A stretch of DNA of 64,000 nucleotides from CAVQFO01 sp963711725 (GTDB taxonomy: Bacteria; Pseudomonadota; Gammaproteobacteria; Nitrococcales; Aquisalimonadaceae). The translations under genes were made by a program, and so were the position numbers. The notes under the pieces are model-generated. The model ran no database searches, was not told where the DNA came from, and saw only the letters and a list, made by a program, of their open reading frames with translations. Shown one piece after another: positions 46,438 to 53,815 of this stretch (its first letter is position 1; the number at the start of each line of letters is the position of its first letter). The stretch covers positions 1 to 64,000 of the forward strand of contig CAVQFO010000025.1 of NCBI GenBank assembly GCA_963711725.1, written 5' to 3'.

Positions 46438-47565
46438 GTGTCCAAACTGGTGCCCACTGTAGACCCGGAAGGCCTACTCGAATACTCGGTGGTCTTCACC
46501 GACCGTGCGCTGAACCACATGTCCCAGGTATTTCAGCAGGTCATGCGGGATATTTCGGGGACCCTGCGCCGCACGTACAACGCCGAGGCCGTGGCCGTAG
46601 TGCCCGGCGGCGGCACCTACGGCATGGAGGCGGTGGCCCGGCAGTACGCCACCGGCCGCAACTGCCTGGTGCTGCGCAACGGCTGGTTCAGCTATCGCTG
46701 GACGCAGATCTTCGACATGGGGAAGATCCCGTCATCGTCGGTGGTGCTCAAGGCGCGCCCGGCCGAATCGGGCCCCACGCCGGCTTATGAACCGGCCCCC
46801 ATCGATGAAGTACTCGAAACCATCGGCTCCGAGCGCCCGGCCCTGGTCTTCGCGCCGCACGTGGAAACCGCCTCGGGCATGATCCTGCCCGACGAGTATC
46901 TCAAGGCCGTGGGAGACGCCGTCCACGAATACGGCGGCCTGTTCGTACTGGACTGCGTGGCCTCCGGCGCCATCTGGGTGGACATGAAAGCCACCGGCGT
47001 CGACATCCTCATCACCGCACCCCAGAAGGGCTGGACATCAACCCCGGGCGCGGCCCTGGTCATGCTCAGCGCCGCGGCCCGGGAGCGCATCGACGAGACC
47101 ACCAGCACCAGCTTTGCCTGCGATCTGCGCAAGTGGCTGCAGATCATGGAAGCCTATGAAAACGGCGGCCATGCCTACCACGCCACCATGCCCACCGACG
47201 GCCTGGCCCGACTGCGCGATGCCATGCGCGATACCGAAGCCGACGGCTTCGATAGCCTCAAGGAACGCCAGTGGGAGTTGGGCCGCAAGGTGCGCGCTAC
47301 CCTGGCCGACCACGGCTTCAAGAGCGTCGCCGCCCAGGGATACGAAGCGCCCGGGGTCGTGGTTTGCTATACGGCGGACGACGGCATCCACAGTGCCCGC
47401 AAGTTCATCGAGCAGGGCCTGCAGACCGCGGCCGGGGTACCCTTGATGTGCGATGAAGGGCCGGACTTCAAGAGCTTCCGGGTGGGCCTGTTCGGATTGG
47501 ACAAGCTGGACAATGTGGATCGCACGGTGGGCAACCTGGAGCGGGCGCTGGAGAACATCGCTTAG
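46438..47565 (+). CDS. Class V aminotransferase family protein (GTG start)
   Basis: The product is a 375-aa PLP fold-type-I enzyme related to alanine/serine-glyoxylate and 2-aminoethylphosphonate aminotransferases. It has VVPGGGTYGMEAVARQYATGR, FAPHVETASGMILPDEYL, the PLP-aspartate region FVLDCVASGAIWVDM and the Schiff-base lysine in TAPQKGWTSTPGAALV. I use GTG 46438 (VSKLVPTVDP) because GGAG precedes it and the upstream ORF extension from 46339 is basic and non-homologous. The amino donor/acceptor pair is unknown. A taurine or cysteate link would be speculative, since known taurine aminotransferases belong to class III. Confidence 0.82.
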   Translation: MSKLVPTVDPEGLLEYSVVFTDRALNHMSQVFQQVMRDISGTLRRTYNAEAVAVVPGGGTYGMEAVARQYATGRNCLVLRNGWFSYRWTQIFDMGKIPSSSVVLKARPAESGPTPAYEPAPIDEVLETIGSERPALVFAPHVETASGMILPDEYLKAVGDAVHEYGGLFVLDCVASGAIWVDMKATGVDILITAPQKGWTSTPGAALVMLSAAARERIDETTSTSFACDLRKWLQIMEAYENGGHAYHATMPTDGLARLRDAMRDTEADGFDSLKERQWELGRKVRATLADHGFKSVAAQGYEAPGVVVCYTADDGIHSARKFIEQGLQTAAGVPLMCDEGPDFKSFRVGLFGLDKLDNVDRTVGNLERALENIA

Positions 47566-47589
47566 GCAGACCGGAAGCCTGCAAATGCG

Positions 47590-48408
47590 CTACGTCAAAC
47601 CCGTGAGTTCCTCACTCAGGGCCCACAAACGCCCACGCGCCCCTTCGTCGTAGGCCTGGGCATCGGGCCGGGACTCCACGATTCCGTTGAAGTATCGGCC
47701 GGTCACGCCCTCCAGCTCCGGTGAAACGGCGAGATGGAGAATGGCTTCCGCGCCCTCTTCCACGGTGCTGGCAGGCTGGGTACCCATCTCCCGCACCATG
47801 GAGGTGTCCATGAATGTGGCCGGGTGCAGGCAGCTCACGGTGACCCCATCGGCCTCCAGCCGCGGGGCCAGCTCGAAAGTAAACAGAATCTGGGCCAGTT
47901 TGCTCTGGCAGTATGCCCGCCAGCCGCTGTAGTCCCGCTCCAGCATCACATCGTCGAAATCAATGGCATGCTGGCCGGCGGAGGCGACGTTCACGATGCG
48001 GGCGGGGGCGCTGGCGCGCAGCAGGGGCAACAGCTCCTGGACCAGGAGAAACCCCGCAAGATAATTGACCGCAAACCGGAGCTCGATACCGTCAGCGCTG
48101 GTCGCCCGGCCTTCCGAAGGTCGTCCCGGCCCGATTCCGGCGTTATTGATCAGAAGGTCCAATCGGTCGGTGGCACCCCGCACATCCCGCGCCAACCGCC
48201 GCACCTCGGCAAGCGAAGCCAGATCGGCCGGGATAAAGGTGGCGCTTCCGCCGTCCGCCTCCATGGCCGCGACGGCGGACTCTCCCCGGTCGCGATCCCG
48301 CCCGTGCACCAGAACGCGGGCGCCCGAGGCGCTCAGCCGTTGCGCGACCAGCCGCCCGACGCCATCCGTAGAACCGGTGACCAGCGCCGTCTTGCCCTCC
48401 AAGTTCAT
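47590..48408 (-). CDS. Short-chain dehydrogenase/reductase (retinol-dehydrogenase-like)
   Basis: The product is a 272-aa SDR with a cofactor motif TGSTDGVGR, NNAG in LLINNAGIGPG and catalytic YCQSK. HGRDRDRGESA after beta-2 suggests NADP. It resembles the WW-oxidoreductase/retinol-dehydrogenase-like SDRs. ATG 48408 is chosen since GGAGGG lies just upstream, over the in-frame 48423. It is convergent with the aminotransferase. The substrate is unknown. Confidence 0.87.
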   Translation of the reverse strand: MNLEGKTALVTGSTDGVGRLVAQRLSASGARVLVHGRDRDRGESAVAAMEADGGSATFIPADLASLAEVRRLARDVRGATDRLDLLINNAGIGPGRPSEGRATSADGIELRFAVNYLAGFLLVQELLPLLRASAPARIVNVASAGQHAIDFDDVMLERDYSGWRAYCQSKLAQILFTFELAPRLEADGVTVSCLHPATFMDTSMVREMGTQPASTVEEGAEAILHLAVSPELEGVTGRYFNGIVESRPDAQAYDEGARGRLWALSEELTGLT

Positions 48409-48505
48409 GATCGATCCCTCCATTGCTCCAGGAAAACGCCCTGCCCGGGCCGCTGCAATGGTGAGTAGGGACGCCGGCCGTTGTTGGCAAGACGTCCCGG
48501 CCGGC

Positions 48506-48533
48506 CGTGTGAATGGATCGGCGCCTCCTTAGC
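48506..48533. repeat. Palindromic intergenic repeat, half copy B
   Basis: CGTGTGAATGGATCGGCGCCTCCTT matches the right half of the family consensus (GTGTGAATAGATCAGCGTCTCCCT) with several changes. It abuts the stop codon of the thioesterase gene. The left half is degenerate. Confidence 0.6.
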
Positions 48534-49005
48534 CCGCAACGCCTTCCCGGTCGTAGACCGCCATCAGCGTGCAGGTCATGGTGGCAATGCGTTTCACCTT
48601 CTCCCCGCGGACGGCGAAGGCCTCCCCTTCCGTGACGAAGATCGTGCGGCCGGGTTTCAGCACGCGGCCCACCACCTGGAACCGCTCACCATCGGCCGGC
48701 GCCAGGCAGTTCACTTTGAACTCCACGCTCAGCACGGCGGCATCAGCCGGCATCAGCGAAAACGCCGCATAGCCGCAGGCGCTGTCCAGGGCGGTGCCAA
48801 TGATGCCCGCATGCACGAATCCGTGCTGTTGCGTGAGCTGTTCCTGATAGGGAAACGCCAGTTCGATTTCACCCGGCTCCAGCCGGTCGATTGAGATGCT
48901 CAGGGTATTCATCGCCTGCTGGCGGGCGAAACTCGCCTGCACGCGTTCCCGGTAGTTCGGGTCCTTCGGCTCGAAGGCCTGGGACACCTTGGATTGGGCG
49001 GGCAT
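48529..49005 (-). CDS. PaaI-type hotdog thioesterase
   Basis: The product is 158 aa with the hotdog-fold PaaI/YbgC-like pattern QHGFVHAGIIGTALDSACGYAA (about 61-82), containing the HGG/H-x-G active-site region and the catalytic aspartate, followed by LSVEFKVNCLAPADG. It hydrolyses acyl-CoA thioesters, often aromatic or medium-chain. It lies on the same strand as and downstream of an acyl-CoA ligase, separated by 317 bp containing another repeat. Confidence 0.87.
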   Translation of the reverse strand: MPAQSKVSQAFEPKDPNYRERVQASFARQQAMNTLSISIDRLEPGEIELAFPYQEQLTQQHGFVHAGIIGTALDSACGYAAFSLMPADAAVLSVEFKVNCLAPADGERFQVVGRVLKPGRTIFVTEGEAFAVRGEKVKRIATMTCTLMAVYDREGVAG

Positions 49006-49322
49006 CGACGAAACTCCTCTGGCGGCCGTGGGAACGAAAGCTGAACAATCGGTGCGCCATCATAAGAAATTCGACCCTGGTTGCGCCACGTGTAGCAGAC
49101 AGGAGTGGGCATCCACTGCAACGCCGGTGCCGCCGGCTGACGGCTACGCCACGGCATTCGGCAGCGAGACCAGGGGATTGCGCACGGAAGGTTGCCAGAG
49201 AACGGAGCCCAGCGGACAAGACGCATCCGGCGGCCACGGTCCGCCCATTGGAGAGCCGAGCAACCCGGCCCGTTGGCAATAATGCCATCCAGGCCGGGCA
49301 TTGCGAATGGATCAGCGTCTTG
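49006..49322. other. Intergenic region with repeat copy C
   Basis: A 317-bp gap without a credible gene. Its right end (about 49297-49326) carries a half copy of the palindromic repeat, GCGAATGGATCAGCGTCTTGCTAG, whose last bases include the stop codon of the acyl-CoA ligase. The remainder shows no recognisable element. Confidence 0.5.
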
Positions 49323-50942
49323 CTAGAAGGAGTAGTTCTGGAACTGCTCGCGGAGCTTCAGTTTGTGCATCTTGCCGGTGGCGGTCAGGGGTATCTTGTC
49401 CACATACACCACCCCACGCGGGCGCCACCAGCTCGCCATTTTGCCTTCCAGCCATTCGTGGATGTCGTCCAGGGAGAGCTCCGGCTTATCACTGCGCTCG
49501 ATAACCAGCAGCGGGCACTCGCCCCACTTCGGATGCGGCATGCCGATGACGGCCGCCACTGGGATATCCGGGTGCAGCATTACCGCATTTTCCACATCGA
49601 TGGATGAAATCCATTCGCCGCCTGACTTGATCACGTCCTTCTTGCGGTCCGTGATCTTCATCAGGCCGAACTCATCGATCGTGGCCACGTCGCCGGTATC
49701 CAACCAGCCGTCCACCAGGGCGTCTTCGGTCTTGTTCATGTAACGCTGGATGACCCACGGCCCCCGCACCATCAGCCGCCCCGAGGCTTTCCCGTCCCAC
49801 GGCAACTCGTTGCCCTCGTCGTCGATGATTTTCATCTCGACGCCGAAGACCTGGACCCCCTGCTTGAGCTTGAGCTCAGCCTGGTCTTCCTCGCTCAGCG
49901 CGCGGGCCGCCGGCGGCAGCTTGCGGTTTGCCGTGCCGATGGGGCTCATCTCCGTCATGCCCCAGGCATGCAGGACCACGAGCCCGTGCTTTTCCTCGTA
50001 GTAGCGGTACAGATGAGGCGGCATCGCCGATCCACCCACCACCAGCGTATGGAGCAACGGCAACTTGAGTCGGTTGTTCTCCATATAGTCGCGAAGCATC
50101 TGCCAGACAGTCGGAACCCCCGCCGTGAACGTCACCTTCTCCTCGTCCAGCAGCCGGTACAGCTCCTCGGGCACCCCGACCTTCGCACCGGCGAACACCA
50201 GTTTGCAGCCCGCCATCGCCGCGATATACGGGATGCCCCAAGCGTTCACATGGAACATGGGCACCACCGGCAGCACCACGTCGTCCCGACCAATGCCCAG
50301 GATATCGGGCTGATTGGCGCCCAGGGTGTGCAGCACCGTAGATCGGTGACTGTATAACACCCCCTTGGGGTTGCCCGTGGTGCCGGAGGTATAGCAAAGC
50401 GAGCATGCGTCGTATTCATTCAGATCCGGCCACTCGAACGAATCGTCGAATCCCGCAACCACGTCTTCGTAGATCCGCCAGTCCTCGCCCAGCCCCTCGA
50501 CCGCCTCCCGGTCCGACGTCATCACCACGATCGCCTTGACAGACTTCAGCCGGTCACGGATGGGCCGCACGAGATTGATGAACATGGGATCGATGAACAG
50601 ATACCGATCCTCGGCATCGTTGACGATGAATTCCACCTGGTCCGGATGCAGCCTCGGATTGATGGTGTGGCAGACCCCGCCGTAGCAACTGATGCCGAAG
50701 TACAGCTCCAAATGGCGGAAGTCATTCCAGGCCAGCGTCGCCACCCGCTCCCCTCGGCCAAGGCCATCGCCCGCAAAGAAGTTCGCAAGGCGAGCGGCGC
50801 GTCCAAACACTTCGCCCAAAGTGGTCCGGTGGCGATAGTGATCCGTGGTACTGGAAACCACCTCGGTGTCGCTGTACAGCCGCATTCCGTGACGCATCAT
50901 GGACGTGACCGTCAGCTGATAGTCCATCATTTGACCGCGCAT
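49323..50942 (-). CDS. Medium/long-chain acyl-CoA synthetase (AMP-forming; DmdB-like family)
   Basis: The product is a complete 539-aa adenylate-forming ligase. The P-loop-like motif YTSGTTGNPKGV lies at about 190-201, with A5 HAWGMTEMSPIGT, A7 DGWLDTGDVATIDEFG, A8 ITDRKKDVIKSGGEWISS and the catalytic lysine TATGKMHK near the C-terminus. The N-terminal MRGQMMDYQLTVTSMMRHG is typical of the fatty-acyl/3-methylmercaptopropionyl-CoA (DmdB) ligase group. It activates a carboxylic acid to acyl-CoA via acyl-AMP. The chain length or a methylthio substrate cannot be decided here. It is followed by the thioesterase gene. Confidence 0.9.
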   Translation of the reverse strand: MRGQMMDYQLTVTSMMRHGMRLYSDTEVVSSTTDHYRHRTTLGEVFGRAARLANFFAGDGLGRGERVATLAWNDFRHLELYFGISCYGGVCHTINPRLHPDQVEFIVNDAEDRYLFIDPMFINLVRPIRDRLKSVKAIVVMTSDREAVEGLGEDWRIYEDVVAGFDDSFEWPDLNEYDACSLCYTSGTTGNPKGVLYSHRSTVLHTLGANQPDILGIGRDDVVLPVVPMFHVNAWGIPYIAAMAGCKLVFAGAKVGVPEELYRLLDEEKVTFTAGVPTVWQMLRDYMENNRLKLPLLHTLVVGGSAMPPHLYRYYEEKHGLVVLHAWGMTEMSPIGTANRKLPPAARALSEEDQAELKLKQGVQVFGVEMKIIDDEGNELPWDGKASGRLMVRGPWVIQRYMNKTEDALVDGWLDTGDVATIDEFGLMKITDRKKDVIKSGGEWISSIDVENAVMLHPDIPVAAVIGMPHPKWGECPLLVIERSDKPELSLDDIHEWLEGKMASWWRPRGVVYVDKIPLTATGKMHKLKLREQFQNYSF

Positions 50943-51008
50943 TCACCCCTCCCCTCATCGAGCTTGTTGTTACCCGGGCCACGCCGGGCGACCTCGCATC
51001 CGCTAGGT

Positions 51009-51062
51009 CTAGGGGCGCTGATCGCTTCACACGGCCGCGTGAAGGGACGAGCGCCTCCCTAG
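51009..51062. repeat. Palindromic intergenic repeat, copy D
   Basis: CTAGGGGCGCTGATCGCTTCAC and GTGAAGGGACGAGCGCCTCCCTAG form an imperfect inverted repeat around ACGGCCGC. It shares its terminal CTAG with the left end of the following 277-bp element. Confidence 0.75.
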
Positions 51063-51335
51063 GGAGACGCTGATCTATTCACGCGGCCGCGCTCAGGTCT
51101 GTTTTGGTCATCTGGGTAGGCGCGGTGCCGGTCGCGTAGCCGTCGCTACGGGGCCGGTGGCGCAACACCGCCAGGGGCCAAAACAGGGCTGAGCCCTTCG
51201 GGTTACGGCCTGAGAAGCCGCCCTCGGGTGTTGCGCCGCTAGGCCGTAGAGCGACTACGGCGCTGCGCGGCGCGCCTACCATGCCGGCTTCTCAGGACGT
51301 AACGCGGTCGTGTGAATAGATCAGCGTCTCCCTAG
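51059..51335. mobile_element. MITE-like element with perfect 24-bp terminal inverted repeats
   Basis: The left end begins CTAGGGAGACGCTGAT and the right end is its exact reverse complement over 24 bp, both ending in CTAG. The interior is itself palindromic: GGTAGGCGCG pairs with CGCGCCTACC, CTGTTTTGG with CCAAAACAG, CCTGAGAAGCC with GGCTTCTCAGG, and GGCGCAACACC with GGTGTTGCGCC-like sequence. No transposase ORF lies inside. It looks like a non-autonomous, hairpin-forming element, or a highly structured RNA if transcribed. Confidence 0.7.
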
Positions 51336-51526
51336 CTGAAGTTATAGTTGCTCAAGCTCCAGCCGCCAGTTTCAGAGGTTTCTTATGGGGAGGACTTTCT
51401 TGTTCCCGTTTCGAAATGTTGCGCGGAAGCGCTTCGGCGAAGCGCTTCGGGACACCCATCATTTTATCTTTCTTCGTCCGATCGTTACGCCGCCTTGCCC
51501 ATCACCATGGTTACGGCTAGCGGTTC

Positions 51527-52177
51527 CTAAGGACCGCGGCGAACATCCTGATTCCCGCCCGCAAGTGGCCTCACACGGACCACGGCGGGGTCATCCGCAT
51601 GCTCCAACAGCAGGCACCGCACCCGTTCCTGCCAGGAAGCGGCGAAGGCGGCGCGTTGGGTTTCGTCGGCACGGTCTTGCAAAACGGCGGCCAGGCGCGC
51701 CCGCTGCGCAGGCTCGACCGGGATCGTAGTGACGTCGAGTTCCACCGCCACACCGGCTCCTGTATCAAGCCGCTGGAACCGCACGGCGCTGCCCTCTCTG
51801 CCCGGGCTCGACGCAAACTCCAGCAGGCCATCCCTCGCCAAACGCCCGGCTATGCCCTTGAAGCCATTGCCGGCGGCCGCGCCGGTAATCAGCGTCAGCA
51901 CCTGAGCGGTGACCCCACATGTCCCCTCCCATTCCGGCTCCGGCATCCGCACCCCGATCCCGCCCCGCTCGGGTAGATCCTCGGGATACAACGCCTGCAG
52001 CGCTGCCCGCGCCGTCAGATAGGCGCCGGCGACGGTGGGGCACGAATGTCCCGCCAGCCGCACGGCGTCCACGTAGCGGTATTCGATCAGGCCGTCGGAC
52101 GGTGCGCCCAGCAGGCGCGAAAGCTCGTCCCGCACGCGGATAACGGGGGCATCGGCGAAGAAGTCTGGAAACTTCAT
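51527..52177 (-). CDS. FmdE-like domain protein
   Basis: The product is 216 aa. The segment DAVRLAGHSCPTVAGAYLTARAALQALYP (about 36-64), with a histidine-cysteine pair, and EGTCGVTAQVLTLITGAAAGNGF (about 85-107) resemble the FmdE (formylmethanofuran dehydrogenase subunit E-like) fold, a metal-binding domain of unclear function in bacteria. The ATG at 52177 has GAGGAACC upstream. It lies 48 bp downstream of the hemerythrin gene on the same strand, so the two are probably one NO/redox-linked operon. Molecular function unknown. Confidence 0.55.
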   Translation of the reverse strand: MKFPDFFADAPVIRVRDELSRLLGAPSDGLIEYRYVDAVRLAGHSCPTVAGAYLTARAALQALYPEDLPERGGIGVRMPEPEWEGTCGVTAQVLTLITGAAAGNGFKGIAGRLARDGLLEFASSPGREGSAVRFQRLDTGAGVAVELDVTTIPVEPAQRARLAAVLQDRADETQRAAFAASWQERVRCLLLEHADDPAVVRVRPLAGGNQDVRRGP

Positions 52178-52225
52178 ACAGGGTTCCTCAGGACCGGGGA
52201 ATCGATGGCCCGGCAATCATGCGGG

Positions 52226-52822
52226 TCAGCCGATATCGCACGCGGGACAGGTCAGCTCACCGTCTGCATCCGCGTGCGCCTGCTTGGCGTAGACCGCAAT
52301 GGCGTCGTAAAGCAGCCTGAAGCGTTCGTCCTCCAGCGTCTCGAGCGGATCCGGTATCAGAGGGAACTCCCGCTGCAGCGCCGCCTTTTCGGCGCTTTCC
52401 AGCCTGCCGCTCGCGCCGAGCAGCAGGCGTCGCTCCCGCTCAAGGTGCCTGCGGTACATGCGCAGATAATCGCTGCCCGGACCGAACAGCTCATCCCGGG
52501 GGAGAAGTTCGCCGTTGATGATGCGGTCCAGCGTCTGGCGGATCTCCCGGCCGAGGATCGCCAGATTCCGGTGATCGAGCGCGAAACGTGGCCGTTCCGC
52601 AGCCAATTGCGGATTGTCTCGGAGCACGCACCGGAGCAGATGATCCTCCGTGTCGTGGTGATACGGGTCCGCATAATCGGTCAGGTACTCGGTCAACTCC
52701 CTCATGAGCCGCAGGTCCGGCGTTCCGCCATTCGCGAAGCTCTCAAGCTGTCGACCCAGGATTTCGACCAGGTATTCCAGATTCAAGTGCTCGCGACGGA
52801 GCCGATCGATCATTACGCCCAT
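52226..52822 (-). CDS. Hemerythrin HHE-domain protein
   Basis: The product is 198 aa, mostly helical, with the hemerythrin-like HHE cation-binding pattern. Histidines are placed in RLRREHLNLEYL (about 8-18), YADPYHHDTEDHLLRCVL (about 52-69), FALDHRNLAILG and YLRMYRRHLERERRLLL. Such proteins bind a di-iron site and are often NO- or oxygen-responsive. Two adjacent cysteines near the C-terminus (TCPACDIG) are an additional possible metal or redox site. GGGAGG precedes ATG 52822. An NsrR-like palindrome lies 70 bp upstream. Confidence 0.85.
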   Translation of the reverse strand: MGVMIDRLRREHLNLEYLVEILGRQLESFANGGTPDLRLMRELTEYLTDYADPYHHDTEDHLLRCVLRDNPQLAAERPRFALDHRNLAILGREIRQTLDRIINGELLPRDELFGPGSDYLRMYRRHLERERRLLLGASGRLESAEKAALQREFPLIPDPLETLEDERFRLLYDAIAVYAKQAHADADGELTCPACDIG

Positions 52823-52892
52823 CACAACCTCCCAGGAGCGGCCTCCCGATCTCCGCCTGCGGTCGGATTCCACGGCCGGTTTGCCGATCTTT

Positions 52893-52915
52893 AAGGAATA
52901 TTCAAAATACTCCTT
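52893..52915. promoter_or_regulatory. NsrR-like operator upstream of the hemerythrin gene
   Basis: It is a 23-bp imperfect palindrome with 11-1-11 geometry: AAGGAATATTC, A, AAATACTCCTT. The reverse complement of the right arm, AAGGAGTATTT, matches the NsrR half-site AAGATGYATTT at 9 of 11 positions. It is placed for repression of the minus-strand hemerythrin operon. Assignment is by comparison with the known consensus. Confidence 0.5.
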
Positions 52916-53110
52916 TAAAACCGAGGTTTCCACTCCGGGCCATTCCGGACCCCAGGGACTCCCTCCCCGACCGGCTGCGATGCACGAGCTGCACCCGCGT
53001 CCCTTGGTGCGTCGCTGCGCCGGAACCCTCATTGAAACGGCCGAGAGTCCCCTTAATACTGGTACCGGAAAATACTGGTAGCCGAAGCTTTCTGGGAGCG
53101 ACACTGAGTC

Positions 53111-53815
53111 ATGTGCGGGCGCTACGTCAGCAAAACCGACGCGGATCTGGAGCGGGAATGGGGGTTGCGACGCCCGCCGCCGCTCTTTGGGAGTTACAAT
53201 GTCACGCCCGGCACGCGGGTGCCGGTGGTGCGCCTCATGCCGGACGGAGGGCGCGAGGCGATGCTCGCGCATTGGGGGCTGATTCCGTTCTGGGCCCGCG
53301 GCGTTGCCCCGAAATACAGCACCATCAACGCAACCTGCGAGCGGGTGCAGACGGCGCCGGCGTACCGCGGCCCTTGGAAGCGCGCTCAGCGCTGCCTGTT
53401 TCCGGTCAACGGCTTCTACGAGTGGCAGGCCGTTCCGGGACAAAAGGCGAAGCAGCCGTGGTACATCCATGTTCGCGGCCAGGAACGGTTCGCCCTGGGC
53501 GGCCTTTGGGAGCGGTCTCAAGGGGAGGACGGTGCAACCGTGGAAAGCTGCACCATCATCACCGTTCCCGCCAACCCGATGCTGGCCGAGATCCACAACA
53601 CGAAGAAGCGGATGCCCCTGATCGTTCCTCCGGATTCGTTCGGCGCCTGGTTGAGCGGTGACAACGACGAAGCCCAGGATATTCTGCGAGCTTATCCCGA
53701 CTCCGAGCTGGAGGCCTGGGAAGTGAGTACGTTCGTCAACAGCCCGAAAAACGACGACGAGCGCTGCTGCGCGCCACAGGGCCACGGGGACACTGATCTA
53801 TTCACGCGCCCTTGA
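53111..53815 (+). CDS. SOS response-associated peptidase (SRAP/YedK family)
   Basis: The product is a 234-aa HMCES/YedK-type protein, which covalently caps abasic sites in single-stranded DNA. The catalytic Cys2 (MCGRYV) is exposed after removal of Met1. The active-site segment NGFYEWQ (about 98-104) and histidine in AEIHNTKKRMPLIV (about 160) are present. The last residues (GHGDTDLFTRP) are encoded by a half copy of the palindromic repeat, so the native C-terminus has been replaced or extended. The gene converges on and overlaps the PLP-enzyme gene by 14 nt. Confidence 0.92.
   Translation: MCGRYVSKTDADLEREWGLRRPPPLFGSYNVTPGTRVPVVRLMPDGGREAMLAHWGLIPFWARGVAPKYSTINATCERVQTAPAYRGPWKRAQRCLFPVNGFYEWQAVPGQKAKQPWYIHVRGQERFALGGLWERSQGEDGATVESCTIITVPANPMLAEIHNTKKRMPLIVPPDSFGAWLSGDNDEAQDILRAYPDSELEAWEVSTFVNSPKNDDERCCAPQGHGDTDLFTRP
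53785..53810. repeat. Palindromic intergenic repeat, half copy F inside gene ends
   Basis: CGGGGACACTGATCTATTCACGCG matches the left half of the family consensus GGGAGACGCTGATCTATTCACGC. It lies across the 3' ends of two convergent genes and supplies coding sequence to the SRAP C-terminus and the stop codon of the minus-strand gene. Confidence 0.65.

Larger units (their letters stand above)
50943..51526. other. Repeat-rich intergenic region
   Basis: This 584-bp gap is mostly repeat: copy D at 51009-51062, the 277-bp MITE-like unit at 51059-51335, and a GAAGCGCTTC-GGC-GAAGCGCTTC tandem palindrome near 51427-51449. A plus-strand ORF beginning at 51385 has no ribosome site, runs antisense into the FmdE-like gene and is not accepted. 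Confidence 0.6.

Noticed and set aside
51385..51729. 114-aa plus-strand ORF after the MITE-like element
   Set aside because: No ribosome site, Arg/Pro-rich low-complexity tail, and antisense to the FmdE-like gene over much of its length.
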